Positions 20,597-32,288 of a stretch of 64,000 bases of DNA are shown one piece after another. The notes below the pieces were generated by a model. That model made no database searches. It was not told the origin of the DNA and was given only the letters and a program-made list of their open reading frames with translations. Origin of the DNA: Rhizopus sp. PT2906. Its lineage: Eukaryota > Mucoromycota > Mucoromycetes > Mucorales > Rhizopodaceae. The stretch lies in assembly GCA_025529335.1 (NCBI GenBank), contig JAMYHX010000037.1:62001-126000 (forward strand). Reading direction: 5' to 3'. Made by a program: the position numbers and the translations under genes. Position 1 is the first letter of the stretch. Every line of letters begins with the position of its first letter.

Positions 20597-22269
20597 GAAT
20601 AAATTGCTGTGGAGGAATAAATGCAGGAGGTTTTGTGTAAAAGTTGATTTGTTGTTGTTCTACCATACTAAGCAAAGGATAGGTGTTATTATTGTTATTG
20701 TCGCCTGTAGCCAACGGTGGCACTTTGACTAGACGCCAGTGATCCTTATTATATGTAGGCGTAAGGTTTGCATAGGGTGGTAAAACCTCGGCTTTTTCCG
20801 TTGTAGGATATGAGAACATTTTGTGAGGCAAGAGAGATCCTTTGTACGCAGGTTCACATAATGGTATATTTTCCATTGTTTTTTCTATTAGCTCCGTATT
20901 GGCAGTTGCATTTGGTGGTAACCTAGATAGCATCTTTATGATATTCTCTTCCAAAAGTTTGGCTATATTAACATTAATATTAATTCATTCCCTTCTCTTT
21001 TACATTCTTCTTCTTTACCTGTCTTTAATTCTTTTTCATCCACTGCTTCTCCTTTTTCAATTCTTGATTCTTGATGTTCCATTAGTTTCTCTAATAGTTG
21101 ACAATTGTTTGCCAATTCTTCTTCTACAGTACTGGGTAATTTATTAAAGGCGTCTTCAATCAGGTTAATATCCAAGCCTTCCTTTTCAAGCCAAGCTTTG
21201 TTCAATTCATCCACATTCTCATCATCTTTTTCATCTAACTTGTCTACTTTCAATCGCTTTGCTGTACGACCGATATATGTGTTTTCATATGTCACATTTG
21301 CATTATTCGAATCATATGTTGGGGCAAAACTGGAAAAGGCTCCAAAGTCAAGCCATTGGACTATATAATAAAGGTAGTGTCCTTTTAGTCACAGCGCTAT
21401 TTGATTATGGTCATTGTGAATACCTGGCACAACTGGTTTATCTTCGTGCCTCATCAACTTTGGCGGATACTTTGGTGGAGGGGCTATAGTTTGCTTTAAT
21501 GATGGCACCTCTTCCTGTTGTACTGGTTGTGATGGATGAATAATCATTTCATGAACATTTTGTGCTATAGAAAATAAGGTGAGCTGTAGCCACTATATAA
21601 AACAAAAAGACATCATACGCAATTGATCATTTGCTGGCGCTGTTGGTTCTTTGATAATCGTATCACTAAATACATATCCATCTACTGAAGGTCTAAATAG
21701 GGCAACTACTTTATAGATACTCTGTTCTCCCTCTTGGATGTTCTCGTTCAGTCGTTCAGATTCGAATTTTAAGCAGTCTTGAGCAAATTGATAGAGCTGC
21801 TTAAACGTGTTCATTTCTTCTTTGGATGATTGTATACTAGGCACAACAGATAGAAACAAGGCGTCAATGTCGTTCTAAGTCGAATGATATTAGTCAATTC
21901 ATATATTCATTGTTGTTAAGGGGCATACTTTAAATGAATCAAAAGTTTTGTATTTTCCTTTATAAACGCGATCCTCTATGGATTCAATAGTAATTGCTGT
22001 ATGTTCTTTGGGTTCTGTCCATAGTATATGCTGCTTATCATAACTATGTGAATTATGACATGAGTATACAAAAGAATGTAATAGTGAGTATATTTTTACT
22101 CTATAATTGTTGAAAGAAACTGCATCATCACTCTTTGTTTTGGTGTTTGCGCTGTATAACCTTCACGCTTTTTTCTTGAACTGAATCTCTTGTTACGTAT
22201 CTCTTGAACAGTTTCATTGGCTGTTGTCTCTTCTGGATTTTGTGTTGAAGCAAATCGTGTCGTAGGCAT
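20517..22269 (-). CDS. RSC58: RSC58-like chromatin-remodelling subunit
   Basis: Six exons: 22269-22100, 22043-21929, 21874-21619, 21564-21424, 21360-21019 and 20962-20517; frames all agree. The N-terminal half is a degenerate bromodomain-like helix bundle (LSTIIEYDKQHILW, KNDIDALFLSVVPSI, FKQLYQFAQDCLKFE). The middle has VQWLDFGAFSSFAPTYDS, which aligns with the yeast RSC58 WLKYGNYNSWAPSF segment. The C-terminal exon has a Gln run of 11-12 residues encoded by TTG repeats. In yeast RSC58 is a subunit of the RSC nucleosome remodeller. Start chosen at MPTTRF (22269); in-frame ATGs upstream at 22330 and 22368 would add a hydrophobic stretch that looks like untranslated leader. Confidence 0.75.
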
Positions 22270-22417
22270 CTCTTCCACTCTAGAAAATAGAAGGAAGAAA
22301 AGGAAAACTTTTTGAATTTCTCCGCTCATGAATAGAATGTGTTTGATTGGCTGTCTTATCTTTTGCATACAGGCTGATAAATTTACAAATTTCTTAAGGT
22401 ATCATCATAATCACACT

Positions 22418-22804
22418 TCAAGTTGTTGCAATCATTCTTTTCTTTATTTGTTCGAATTTAGCAATGTAAAATATAAAATGTAAAATACAGTAATAATAAA
22501 AAACTATTTTTTTTGGATCTTTATCTTCTTTAAGAGAGAATTGAAACAAACAAAAAGATAATATAGGCCCAATTGAGATGTTTGTATTCGGGGAGCAGGG
22601 AGAAAGTCTTGACTGGTTGGGGATGTAATGATGGAGGCGGAGGACGATGAGGAACCTATCAATGACTCTAATGGAATGGCCCAAAGGTTCAACTGTTATA
22701 TGGTGCTTACGGTACACTTTATTCATATAAAGAATACCATCATCCGTCCTTTTCATTGATTCAGGGTCCAACAATCTCTTACTTGCTTTAGATTCTAAGC
22801 TCAT
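22418..22804 (-). CDS. Hypothetical ORF, start and reading frame uncertain
   Basis: An open frame begins MSLESKASKRLLDPESMK and stays coding-like to about VEPLGHSIRVIDRF. Beyond that point another frame (LESLIGSSSSSASIITSPTS) looks more protein-like, so a frameshift or an unseen intron is possible. Upstream the same frame is open back to a TTTAG at about 22865, so extra 5' exons may exist. No family recognised. It is head-to-head with the SRR1-like gene. Confidence 0.3.
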   Translation of the reverse strand: MSLESKASKRLLDPESMKRTDDGILYMNKVYRKHHITVEPLGHSIRVIDRFLIVLRLHHYIPNQSRLSPCSPNTNISIGPILSFCLFQFSLKEDKDPKKIVFYYYCILHFIFYIAKFEQIKKRMIATT

Positions 22805-23041
22805 ACCTCGAATTACTAAGGTATATAAAACAGCTGCTGTTGATGAAAACTGCCAGGGCTAAATCAAGCATACCCAAAGTTGTCTTATCAAAGAGTGGTG
22901 CCTTCAAGCAATAGCATCGTATTCAAAAATACTGGTCCCGAAAAAAAAAAAGGTACTCTGTCAAAGTTATTTTTCGCTGTATCAAATTGCTTTCCGAAAA
23001 CAGTTCTTTAGATTAAGAATTCCTCTCCTTTTTATTACTAA

Positions 23042-24028
23042 ATGACAGATCAAAGTGATCAAGATGGGTTTACTACAGTAGAAAGTTTTAAATATAAAAA
23101 AATATCAAAAAAGAAGAGAAATAAGTACACCTTTAAAGATCCTGATGACTACACAATTGATGATCTTGAAGCAAAGTTAAAGGAAAGAAGGTAATGATAG
23201 TCATAGTATGCATGTTTATAGATATTAACCTCTTGTTTTATTAGAGAGTTTTTAGAAAACAGTAGATTTTATAAAGAATTATTAGGTAAACTAACTTTTT
23301 TATACGTTTCCATGGTTACTTATTGCTCTCTTTAGACATATTTAAGGAACACCTCTTGAACAGCAAGTTTAATGATATTGTTTGTTACGGCATTGGATCT
23401 ATGCAGAAATCAAAGAATGCTCAATACCAATTTATACTTGCTTTGATCTTGAGAGACTTGCTCAATGTAATTAATGAACAATACAGGGACATAGATAAGG
23501 GGGAGAAACTAATGATCATTAGATACCTGGAAAAATGTACATCTTTGATCCAGTCATGACAGAATTAGACAAGGAATTATGTACCATTTATAAATTAGAC
23601 ATCATTCAGGAAAATGAACAAGGAAAAAGGGCTGTAGAGCAATCGACACTGTTCTATATGCCACATTGTGGCAGAGGATTATATAGCAACACCCTCAGTG
23701 CCAATTGGACAGCACGACAACTTCCATTAATCACCATTATTGGCAACAGATTTGATATGTATGTTGGAAGGTAAAGTGTGGTCTGTTATTACTACATGAT
23801 GCATTGCAATTAACAGATATAAAAAAAAAAAAAAGTCAATTAGAAAAGGACTTGATCAGAGAGTGTCCCTTCCTTATCCCTGCTACTGACATCCTCAAGA
23901 TGGTTGCCTTCCCAAAAGAGTTTGATAACAATCAGATATTTAATGACCTCTCAATACAGACCTTTCCAAAGGAAACCGTGAGAAAAGTAGATGATTCATT
24001 TTGGTTAAATGTAATAAAAGATAGCTAA
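23042..24028 (+). CDS. SRR1-like domain protein (apparent frameshift in poly-A)
   Basis: SRR1/BER1-like protein; the family is linked to circadian or microtubule/heme regulation, biochemistry unclear. Exons 23042-23190, 23245-23285, 23336-23466, 23523-23770 and 23817-24028. Family motifs: IVCYGIGSMQKSKNAQYQ, MYIFDPVMTELDKE, TLFYMPHCGRGLYSN and ITIIGNRFDMY. The intron 23467-23522 converts two frames into one (LLN-IPGKMYIFDP). In the last exon an A14 run (23821-23834) puts the obvious coding frame (SQLEKDLIRECPF) out of phase by one base with the upstream splice, so either the homopolymer length is wrong or a different splice is used. The stop codon overlaps that of RNH1. Confidence 0.8.
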
Positions 24029-24994
24029 CAGGTTCTCTTTGCACCTGCTACAGCCAGTCTATCTGCCTTTTCATTACCTTCTTCCCCAGAGTGGCCAGGC
24101 ACATAGACCACTTCAACAGGTGCCTTTCTATGATCGATCATATCTATAATCTTTTCGAGCAGATCTCTATTCTCCACAGGAGTGCCTTTTGATGATTTCC
24201 AGCCATTATTCTTCCAATTCCTGGACCATTGATTTATCGCTTTGATCACATATTGAGAATCTGTTCTGATCTCCAAGGGCTCATCGGCTACGCTTTGTTC
24301 CAATGCGCGCATGACAGCTGTTGCTTCTGCCCTCTGATTGGTTTGTCTTGTGCCTTCAAGAGGCCTACTCAAATTTCTAGGGTCATTGTCGCCCCAGTAA
24401 ACACCATAACCTGCTCGAGCACCCGTTTGACCATTACCAGCCGAGGCACCATCTGTATAAACGACGGTTTTTCTTGAATGAGTCCTTTGAGACGCATAAG
24501 GGCTATATCGCTGACAAGTTTGGGATTGAGTGTTCCTTGGAGTAGAATAAACATCTGAAGTTTATATAAGTACAAGGCACATTGAGTAATATATATGCAG
24601 CACCTTCCTCCTCATAACGATCGGTTGAACGAGAGTAGCTGGGTTGAGAGTAGCTATTAGAGTCATTAGGTCGAGAGTTGGATCGGGAGTAATTATAACC
24701 AGAGTCATTGGAATGAGAGTAGTTAGGACGAAAGCTGCTGGAACGAGAGTAGCTGGGTTGTGAATAGCTTGAGTTGTCTATAGTAATGTTTGTTTTAAAA
24801 AAAAAAAAAAAAAAAAAGAAAGGAAAAACATTTGATAAAGTCTAACCTGCATCTACAAAAGCTTGAGCTTCTTCCAAGGAATTAAACTTTTTAAACTTTG
24901 CACCACTCACACCGAGGACTTGTTCTTTACAATCAGACCAACTTTTATATATGCCTTGACGACGACCCACTCTGACGGCATAATATCCTCCCAT
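24025..24994 (-). CDS. RNH1: Ribonuclease H1 with N-terminal RNHI/viroplasmin-like domain
   Basis: Removes RNA from RNA-DNA hybrids. Exons 24994-24847, 24777-24604 and 24554-24025. Residues 1-49 form the hybrid-binding domain (YYAVRVGRRQGIYKSW...GAKFKKFNSLEEAQAF). A linker of about 60 residues is Ser/Tyr/Arg/Asn-rich with repeated YSRS/YSQPSYSRS. The catalytic domain has all four acidic residues: VYTDGASAGN (D), NQRAEATAVMRAL (E), IRTDSQYVI (D) and NEKADRLAV (D), plus the basic-loop area NWKNNGWKSSKG. No mitochondrial presequence precedes the ATG. Its TAG shares bases with the TAA of the convergent SRR1-like gene. Confidence 0.93.
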
Positions 24995-25078
24995 GACTTT
25001 CTGGACACTGCTTTTCAAAACGACAAATATAAAAAAAAAAAGAATTTTTAGAGCTTGTGTTATCTTTCTTTTTCATTT

Positions 25079-26612
25079 ATGCAATTTTATCCAATTTCAA
25101 AAAAAATACCCACACGACTCAACTATGAATTTGTCAAGAAATATTTGGAGCCCCTGAAAGGTTCAGTCATCTATCTTACAGGAGGAAAAACTCAAACAAG
25201 AGACGATACAGATGTTGAACTCGATTTTCGTCAAGAGAGCAATTTCTTTTATTTGTCAGGCGTGGAAAAACCAGGATATGGTATCTTGATTTTGACGGAT
25301 ACAGACGAGATATATCTCATACCGCCTACGGTGCCTCCTATTCAACAACTTTGGAAAGGAATACCTGATAGTCATGATACACTTGTTAGAAAGTATGACG
25401 TGAATCATATATTAACAGAGGAGGAATTGTCTCCATTTATTCATAGAATCAAGCCTACCACCATCTACACTCTACCTTCTGCCTCGAATACATTTGACTC
25501 CTTTCAAGTAGACAACTTTAGGTTGATCACAGCAATCCATAAGGCAAGACTGATAAAGAGCCCTTGGGAAATTTCGACTTTGCGTTACGCAGCTCATATC
25601 TCCTCACATGCGCACCTTTCACTCATGTCACACGTCGCTAAACAAAAGGGCCAAGTGATCTATGAAAGCGAGCTCGAAGCAAGGTTTCGATGGATATGTG
25701 CCAAAAACGGGTTACCAAAGCAATGCTATATTCCCATTATAGCCTCAGGACCAAGAGCGGCTGTACTTCATTATACGGACAATGACAAGGCGATACCTAC
25801 TGGCCCTCACGATCTCATCTTGGTGGATGCTGGTGGTGAACGTCAGTGCTATGGTAGTGATATCACCAGAACGTTTCCAGTGCTCGGTAAGTTTAGTCAA
25901 GAAGCAAAGGCAGTTTATAATATTGTATTGCAAGCACAAAAGGTATAATTCATATATATATATATATATTGATGCACTTATCATTTACCCTTCAAATAGC
26001 GGGTTTTAGCTAGCTTACGACCTGGTGTGCTCTGGAACGATATGAGTCATTTGGCCATACGCGTTTTATGTGAGGGACTTTTGAATATTGGTGTCCTCAA
26101 AGGCAATTTAGATCAATTGATACAAGTCGGGGCATACAAGGCATTTTATTTTCATGGTAACGCCATCAACATATCATACAGCACTCTTTGTTTTCTCAAC
26201 CTCCTTTCATATTAGGTCTCGGACACTCTGTAGGACTCGACTGTCATGATGTAGGAGGGTACGTAAAAAAAATGTCTGCTTGATATTGACTGTCCTGACA
26301 AACAAACAAAAAAGACACGATATAGGCATTCTAACAAGAAAGGGCCAATCCTTGGAACTGATGAATGAGCCTCTTCAGGAAAACATGGTGATTACAGTAG
26401 AACCAGGTCTGTATTTCAACGATGTCAGTATTCAAATGTGGACAAGTTTACCTGAATACGCCAAATATTTCGATTTGAGCAAAATCAATCAGTATCGTCC
26501 AGTTGGCGGTGTCCGTATTGAAGACACTGTGTTGATTACCAAAGAAGGGCATGAAAATTTTACAATTGTTCCCAAAGAAGTGGACGATATTGAAGCCATT
26601 ATGAAGGTTTGA
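25079..26612 (+). CDS. Xaa-Pro aminopeptidase/dipeptidase, peptidase family M24B
   Basis: Cytosolic metallopeptidase that cuts bonds involving proline. Exons 25079-25942, 26000-26156, 26216-26258 and 26315-26612. N-terminal AMP_N-type domain (FRQESNFFYLSGVEKPGYG) and C-terminal pita-bread fold. The five metal ligands are all visible: D in LVDAGGE, D in GSDITRTFP, H in FHGLGHSVGLDCHD, E in VEPGLYF and E in VRIEDTVL. At about 480 residues it fits prolidase (PEPD) or the short Xaa-Pro aminopeptidases. ATG 25079 is the first ATG in frame after a T-rich leader. Confidence 0.9.
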
Positions 26613-26845
26613 ATGTCTTTATTAAAAATTTGTTGACAAGACCATGGTTGTTAATAAAGACTATTGTTTAATGTATGCCACCATATCGCTGCAGTGCGGT
26701 GTTCGACCCGAAAGAGATATCTAAAAGAACCGTAGAAATCAGGTGACCCTTTATACTTTCCGGCATATGTTCCGGTGCATTTTTTTTTCCATACGTATTA
26801 CTAGAGCGAGCTGCTACATTTTTGGGTTTGTTTTACGCACAAAAC

Positions 26846-27802
26846 ATGTCATTTCGAATTCTGTCAAGGGCCCTTAGATCTGCTCCTCGAACTACATTGC
26901 TCAGCACTGCTATCATAGCACCTAGACCTGTAGTAACCGTTCCTATACTACAGAACGTGCGAACCTATGCAAAAAAGAGCAAAGACAATAAAAAGTCTAA
27001 AGCTGAACAAGACGTGGGGGCAGAAGTCAAAGAACCCTTATTTAACCAAGATCAGTTTGAAGCACGCTTTGAGCAATGTGTTCAGTCTCTAAAGGAGCAT
27101 TTATCCAACATTCGTGTTGGCAGAGCTAATCCATGTAAGATCTAATGATGATCATTGTGAGTTTATATATAAATGTATTTACTTTTTTTTTTTTTCTTAA
27201 AAGCATTGTTGGATGCCGTAAAAGTCAACATTGAACACTCAAACTTTCCATTAAGAGATCTTGCACAGATCACAGTGAGGGACCCACAGACCTTGATGGT
27301 GATGGTGCATGACACTGATGTAAGTGTCATTTTTCATTGTATTTAAACCAACACTCACTCAATTGATTTGCCAGTATACGGCATCTGTAGATAAAGCTAT
27401 TCGTAATGCAGGATTGGGTTTGAATCCAATTGTTGAAAGCAAAGGAATTCGTGTGCCTATTCCCAAGTAAGAACGGATAAAAGGATATACGACACGTAAA
27501 TTGATTACACTATCATTAGGCCCACGAAGGAATCTCGAGATAAGATGGCCAAATTGGTTAATACAACAGGAGAACAGACAAAGGCCAAGATTAGGTCTAT
27601 TCGTCAAGATGGTATGAAGCTATTAAAAGAAGACAAGAAGCATCAATCTGCAGATGATATTAAGAAAATGGAGAAATTGGTAATTTAAATTGTGATTGTT
27701 ATCAAGCTACTCACACATAAGTAGGTTCAAACGATGACAGACAAGTATAACAAGTTGATAGACGATCTATTAAAAGTAAAATCCAAGGAAATTCAATTAT
27801 AA
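26846..27802 (+). CDS. RRF1: Mitochondrial ribosome recycling factor
   Basis: Splits mitochondrial ribosomes after termination. Exons 26846-27134, 27204-27319, 27375-27466, 27520-27679 and 27725-27802; five in-frame joins. N-terminal presequence is Arg/Ser-rich without acids (MSFRILSRALRSAPRTTLLS). The RRF core shows SLKEHLSNIRVGRANP, FPLRDLAQITVRDPQTL, KAIRNAGLGLNP, IRVPIPKPTKESRDKMAKLV and a helical end (DDIKKMEKLVQTMTDKYNK). Length about 244 residues is normal for the mitochondrial form. It follows the M24B peptidase by 233 bp on the same strand. Confidence 0.93.
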
Positions 27803-28803
27803 TAAGCTGGCATCTACAGCACTACAATAAAAATAATGCAGGACAGATCATGTGATCTGTATAAACATCAAAACTCATATCATTTTGTTCAGTGCAGATG
27901 TGTCTTGTACGAATAGCAAAACTAAAAGCTTTAAACTTAACGATGACAACTTTGGGATTGTGTCTTTAAAAGGGCAAACATGTTCAAATTCCGAAAGACG
28001 GTTTTGGGATACGACTAGTAGTTTGTTTGTTTATGTAATTGTCCTTTAGGATCTCATTGTGCTCTTTAAGTACGAACCATCTGAGAGTTTTTTTTTTTGC
28101 TTAGAGGACGCACGACGCATTAAATCAGGCAGCAAGAGAGGAGACTATATGAACATTACTTTTAGTGGATCAGCTTGTTCCACAAATGATGAATTACACT
28201 GCTTATATTAAAAAAAAAAGGCTTAGTCTTTCCAACATACAAGAAAGCCACATTATAGATTTGCTCTTTCTCTGGCACACATGGAGTCAACAATAACAAC
28301 TTTATTTTAAATAATAGTTATTACAAAAGAAATGGTTTTCTCATTGCTAAGACAACATCTTTAATAGCGTATGGATCAACAATACACGATATTTTTTTAA
28401 TGAAGGACTTTTGTGTACTTATTATTATCGACTTTGTAAAACAAATAAAATCATTAAAGGCAGTTGCTTTAATTGGTTATGTGGCGAAGTGTGCAACCAT
28501 TCGCTTAACAACAGCAAACCTTGATTCATGCATCACAATATGATTTAGTGTGAACAAAAGATTCTAATTCTTTTCTTTCACCGACATTTCTGTGACCTGC
28601 AACCCTCCCCACACAGAAAATAATCTCTCACTGGACATGACGTTATTTTAGAGTCTGTGTAGCTGGCTTGGAAATAAGAGTTGTTCATTTCCAAATCCAG
28701 TAGCTATTTTTAAATCATAAACTCCTTTTCTTTCATTTCTTTTACACTTCCGCTTTTTTTTTACATTTTTCTTTTTTTTTTTTAAAGAAAAAAGAAGGAG
28801 AAA
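27803..28803. other. Intergenic, promoter of glycosyltransferase at its 3' end
   Basis: 1 kb without a gene. The last 90 bases are a long pyrimidine tract ending in AAAGAAAAAAGAAGGAGAAA just before the ATG at 28804, typical of leaders in this window. Confidence 0.5.
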
Positions 28804-30039
28804 ATGACATGGATTAAGACACTAAAACAGCAAATGAAGAAACCAGCAAATTGGATGAAAAAGAACAAAAGAACAATGGTTTATCTACTGAAATGGATAA
28901 TCACTTTGATCTCTGTTGGATTGATCTCATTCTTTATGCTCTGTCGTTTGGAGGTGAATGCTCATGTCTATCTTAGAAACTGGTTATCTCCAGAACGACC
29001 TGTGGCGATAGAGCCATTATCACATTGCTTTGACAATCTGTCTCCCGACAGTCCTTACCATCAAGGCAATAAGAACTTTACTGTCAACTTTGTTCCTGGC
29101 CTTCCTGTTTGGGAAGCAAATACATGCTATGATTTTGCAGCCTTGTTTCACTCTAGAAGATACCCGTACGCAGGCAGCCAGTTATACCACACCTATTGGT
29201 CTTCTAATCTAACAAAAGACTTTGACGAGAAACCACTGGCAACACTACGATCCTTTGCTGCTACTCAAAACACAAACCATACGATGATTCTTTGGATACC
29301 AAAAGAGGATGAGCAGCGTCTGACTAACTCGAAAGGATGGGCGGCACTTTCGAAAGACACGAACCGTATCAGTTACCGAATCGTTCAACCTATGGATCTC
29401 ACAAAAGGAACAGCTATAGAACCTTATGTGGACGTTTGGAGAGTCTTGGTTAGCGAAAACAATGACGGCACACATAGAGACGATTTGTTAAGGATGCTTG
29501 TACTCTATCAGTTTGGTGGCGTTTGGTTTGATCTGGACACAATGTTTATTAGAGATTTAAGCCCGTTATTTGAACACGAGTGGATCGCACAAGGTAGTTG
29601 TAAAACAGGGATGTTTGGAAACCCCTTTACAGGCGCATTATTCCATTTCAATCAAAAATCACCCTATGTATGCGAAATATTGGAAGGAGCAGCGGATTTG
29701 TTCAAGGCAAGAGAAAGGCAGGCAAATGGAGAATCTGATATACCAAAGCGGCACTTGATTAAAGGACCCGAGATATTTGGATCAAAACTTTATTATAGAA
29801 TATATAGAAGAGTGTTACACCATCGTATTAAACCTTGGTCCATTTTACCGTGGTGCTTTACAGATCCATCACAGTGCAGAAGAAGCAACTCGATGCCAAG
29901 TCTATTTTCAAATACCGACTTTGATGAAAAACAAGTTGAAAGGATTTTTGCTTATCATTGGCGTGATCGATGGAGTTCTGTGCCTGGATCAATATATAAT
30001 TATTTAAGCTCAATACATAAGAAACGAATAACGTGGTAA
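28804..30039 (+). CDS. Type II membrane glycosyltransferase with DXD motif
   Basis: Single-exon gene of 411 residues, unusual here because most genes carry introns. A short basic cytoplasmic N-terminus is followed by one membrane anchor at about residues 27-47 (VYLLKWIITLISVGLISFFM), so it should be Golgi-resident. The core HRDDLLRMLVLYQFGGVWFD followed by LDTMF is the sugar-binding DXD region of the OCH1/Gb3-synthase-like family. The C-terminal domain has ILPWCFTDPSQC and AYHWRDRW, as in alpha-1,4-GalT-like proteins. Acceptor and sugar cannot be read from sequence. Cell-wall or glycolipid glycosylation is the likely role. Confidence 0.85.
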   Translation: MTWIKTLKQQMKKPANWMKKNKRTMVYLLKWIITLISVGLISFFMLCRLEVNAHVYLRNWLSPERPVAIEPLSHCFDNLSPDSPYHQGNKNFTVNFVPGLPVWEANTCYDFAALFHSRRYPYAGSQLYHTYWSSNLTKDFDEKPLATLRSFAATQNTNHTMILWIPKEDEQRLTNSKGWAALSKDTNRISYRIVQPMDLTKGTAIEPYVDVWRVLVSENNDGTHRDDLLRMLVLYQFGGVWFDLDTMFIRDLSPLFEHEWIAQGSCKTGMFGNPFTGALFHFNQKSPYVCEILEGAADLFKARERQANGESDIPKRHLIKGPEIFGSKLYYRIYRRVLHHRIKPWSILPWCFTDPSQCRRSNSMPSLFSNTDFDEKQVERIFAYHWRDRWSSVPGSIYNYLSSIHKKRITW

Positions 30040-31733
30040 TATAAAGGTTACGTTAATAAAGTATCACTGCATTTTTTTTTCATTCTTTTTTGTATACTAT
30101 TTTTTTTTTTGTTTCTCAAGTAATAGCATGTTATGTAGAATCTATTCTATAAAGGGTAAGACTATTTTGAAGATGGTCAAGTGAACATCTTTGAACGAAA
30201 GCGGGAAAATAAGACAATGAACTTTGGGAATTAAGAAGTTGATCCTCATAATACTTAAATCATACTACAAGTTTGAATTACAATCATTACGGTTTGACCA
30301 ATCATTTGGCCAATTAAACTTGCAAAATATAATAATACTATCTTAAACATACAGTAACAGTGATAATGAACACCTCTTCTTTCATACATATGTAATAAAA
30401 CTTGCTTTCAACAACTTTCAAATACAGAATATGATCATATATATGTTTCATAGATTAAACTAGTTCTTTGAAAGCGGTTGTGCGCCACTTTATTTTATGC
30501 TAAATGGACCTAAGGTTACAGGATCATATAGTAAAGATAGAAAACGCGTACGACTCAATGAATAGGCAACGTTGTCGTATTTTAAAAAGGAATGAGAAAC
30601 AAAGCCATGACATTGTGAAAGCGATTGATAATATAAGAGAAAACGATTCTTCGGCTGCATACAACATCTCTTCAGCTTACCAAGCTGCCTATGAAGCTAG
30701 TTTTTTCTAAAATAGATCTACGTACTGGCCAAGCTTGGTAAACAAGAACGAGCTTAATCGGAAACATTGTTGAAAAAAGGTAATCCACAATACAATAAAG
30801 CTGGCACTTCTGGATAAGGAATACCAAAAACATCCTGCTGACAAAATCGATCAACATCCTAAGACTCACGTTTCCTGACTTGACTGATAGCTTAACTGCC
30901 AGTTTTGAAAAGTTTAACTTGAAAGAAGCCAGCATCAGAAAATTTGCCAAAGAAGAATGTGGTTTCACTTTCAAGTGAGTGACTAATCACCCCATAGCTA
31001 CAAGTGATGATGACAGGGCTAAATAACGATATGCATGGATTTATATTTGGATGGTTACAGATATGGGCTACCTTTTCCAATTGTATTTTTGTGAATTAGG
31101 TTTTAGTGTCAACATAAGACTATATCTTGCTTGATACTAGGGAGATGAACCTGTAATCATAAAAACCTATAATAATAGCTATTACTTGTACTATTCTTGC
31201 TGTCATCACTGTGTTTGGATTAATTGATATGGAATTATCTCAAAAACGATAAAAGAAGACAGTACTAAGAGAAAGCGAGCCGCGGCTAAGAAAAGTATGC
31301 AAAAGGATACTATTGCTGAGAATTATTTAAAGTTTATTGAAAAGACTCCCCATCTGATAGAAAGAATCTAGCAATGAAAATTTGTTTTATTGTAACAAGG
31401 TCATAAAAGCCAAATAAGGTATATTCATAAAACATGAATAATAATACATTAAGAGCTTTTTGCGATATCTCCAAGGAAGAATTGTTTATACAATACTATT
31501 ATTGATTGGAAGCATTCACCATGTGTTTGTATCCTAGATCAACATTAAAGATACCCTGGCGCCTCCCTTTTTTTAACCTTTTTTCCTTTACCGTTGCTTC
31601 TAGGAGCAGCCATATGCATCTGTTACCATAACTTAAATTTTACTATCCCCCCCCCTCTTTCTCAAAAATTCATTATATAAAGCCTCAGTTAGCTTTAATT
31701 CATTCTGCGTGCACTCAAAAAGAACATAGAAAA
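30040..31733. other. Gene-poor region
   Basis: About 1.7 kb. A 68-residue ORF at 30504-30710 (MDLRLQDHIVKIENAYDSMN) is Asn/Ser/Ala-rich and of unknown nature; I do not call it. No repeats or RNA genes are seen. Confidence 0.4.
31674..31681 (+). promoter_or_regulatory. TATA box of small secreted-protein gene
   Basis: TATATAAA lies 53 bases before the ATG at 31734, just after a C9 tract. Distance to start and lack of other AT runs at that spot make it a plausible core promoter. Confidence 0.55.
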
Positions 31734-32027
31734 ATGCAAGTCAAACTCTTGACCCTCTCTCTCTTTGCTAGCTTCTTTGCTACTGGTTTTACAGTACCTA
31801 TCTATGGTCACTTGACAGAAAGAGAAAGCGCAATTATCAAACCAATCATCGAAGGTTTGAAAGTTGAGCCGAATAACTTCCAAGCAAAGTGTATACTCCA
31901 GGCTCTAACCAGGGTTTCTACTGCTTTTCCTGAATATCCTATTGATAATTTGGTAGCACGCTTACCACCAAAAATGTTTTATCCATGTTTCAATACCGAA
32001 TCCCCAGATAAACCAAAGCAGTGTTAA
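31734..32027 (+). CDS. Small secreted protein (97 aa), unknown family
   Basis: Single-exon ORF with a clear signal peptide: MQVKLLTLSLFASFFATGFT, likely cut after about residue 19-21. The mature part is about 77 residues with three Cys (AKCILQ, YPCFNT and C-terminal KQC), no membrane segment and no GPI signal. An A-rich context precedes the ATG and a TATA box lies upstream. It sits in a gene-poor region beside another short secreted ORF. Function unknown; candidates include effector-like or cell-surface roles, but nothing in the sequence supports one. Confidence 0.7.
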   Translation: MQVKLLTLSLFASFFATGFTVPIYGHLTERESAIIKPIIEGLKVEPNNFQAKCILQALTRVSTAFPEYPIDNLVARLPPKMFYPCFNTESPDKPKQC

Positions 32028-32129
32028 CCATGACTTTACAGGTGCTTTTACTCATTCAGTTAAATAAAAGTAGATCAAATTTATAATTGCTAATGGCTAT
32101 CCTAACCCTGCCAAAGAACTTACAAAAAG

Positions 32130-32288
32130 ATGAGCATAAAACTCTCTGTATTCATGGCAGCCTTTTTTTGTTTTTCAGTTACTAACGTGGCAATATGCCC
32201 CAAATCACCTTTTGGAGTCCAAGTAACTCGTGAAACGTACCATATTGTTGAAAAAAGAAGTGTACTCAGAAAAACTGTACGTTTATGA
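32130..32288 (+). CDS. Very small secreted protein candidate (52 aa)
   Basis: ORF of 53 codons starting MSIKLSVFMAAFFCFSVTNV, a good signal peptide with probable cleavage near VTNVA/ICP. The remainder (about 31 residues) is basic with a KRS site near the end. It lies 102 bases after the stop of the 97-aa secreted protein on the same strand. It could be a separate gene, a remnant or a 3' exon. No family recognised. Confidence 0.35.
   Translation: MSIKLSVFMAAFFCFSVTNVAICPKSPFGVQVTRETYHIVEKRSVLRKTVRL

Noticed and set aside
30504..30710. 68-aa ORF MDLRLQDHIVKIENAYDSMN...
   Set aside because: No start context, splice partner or recognised family; may be chance.
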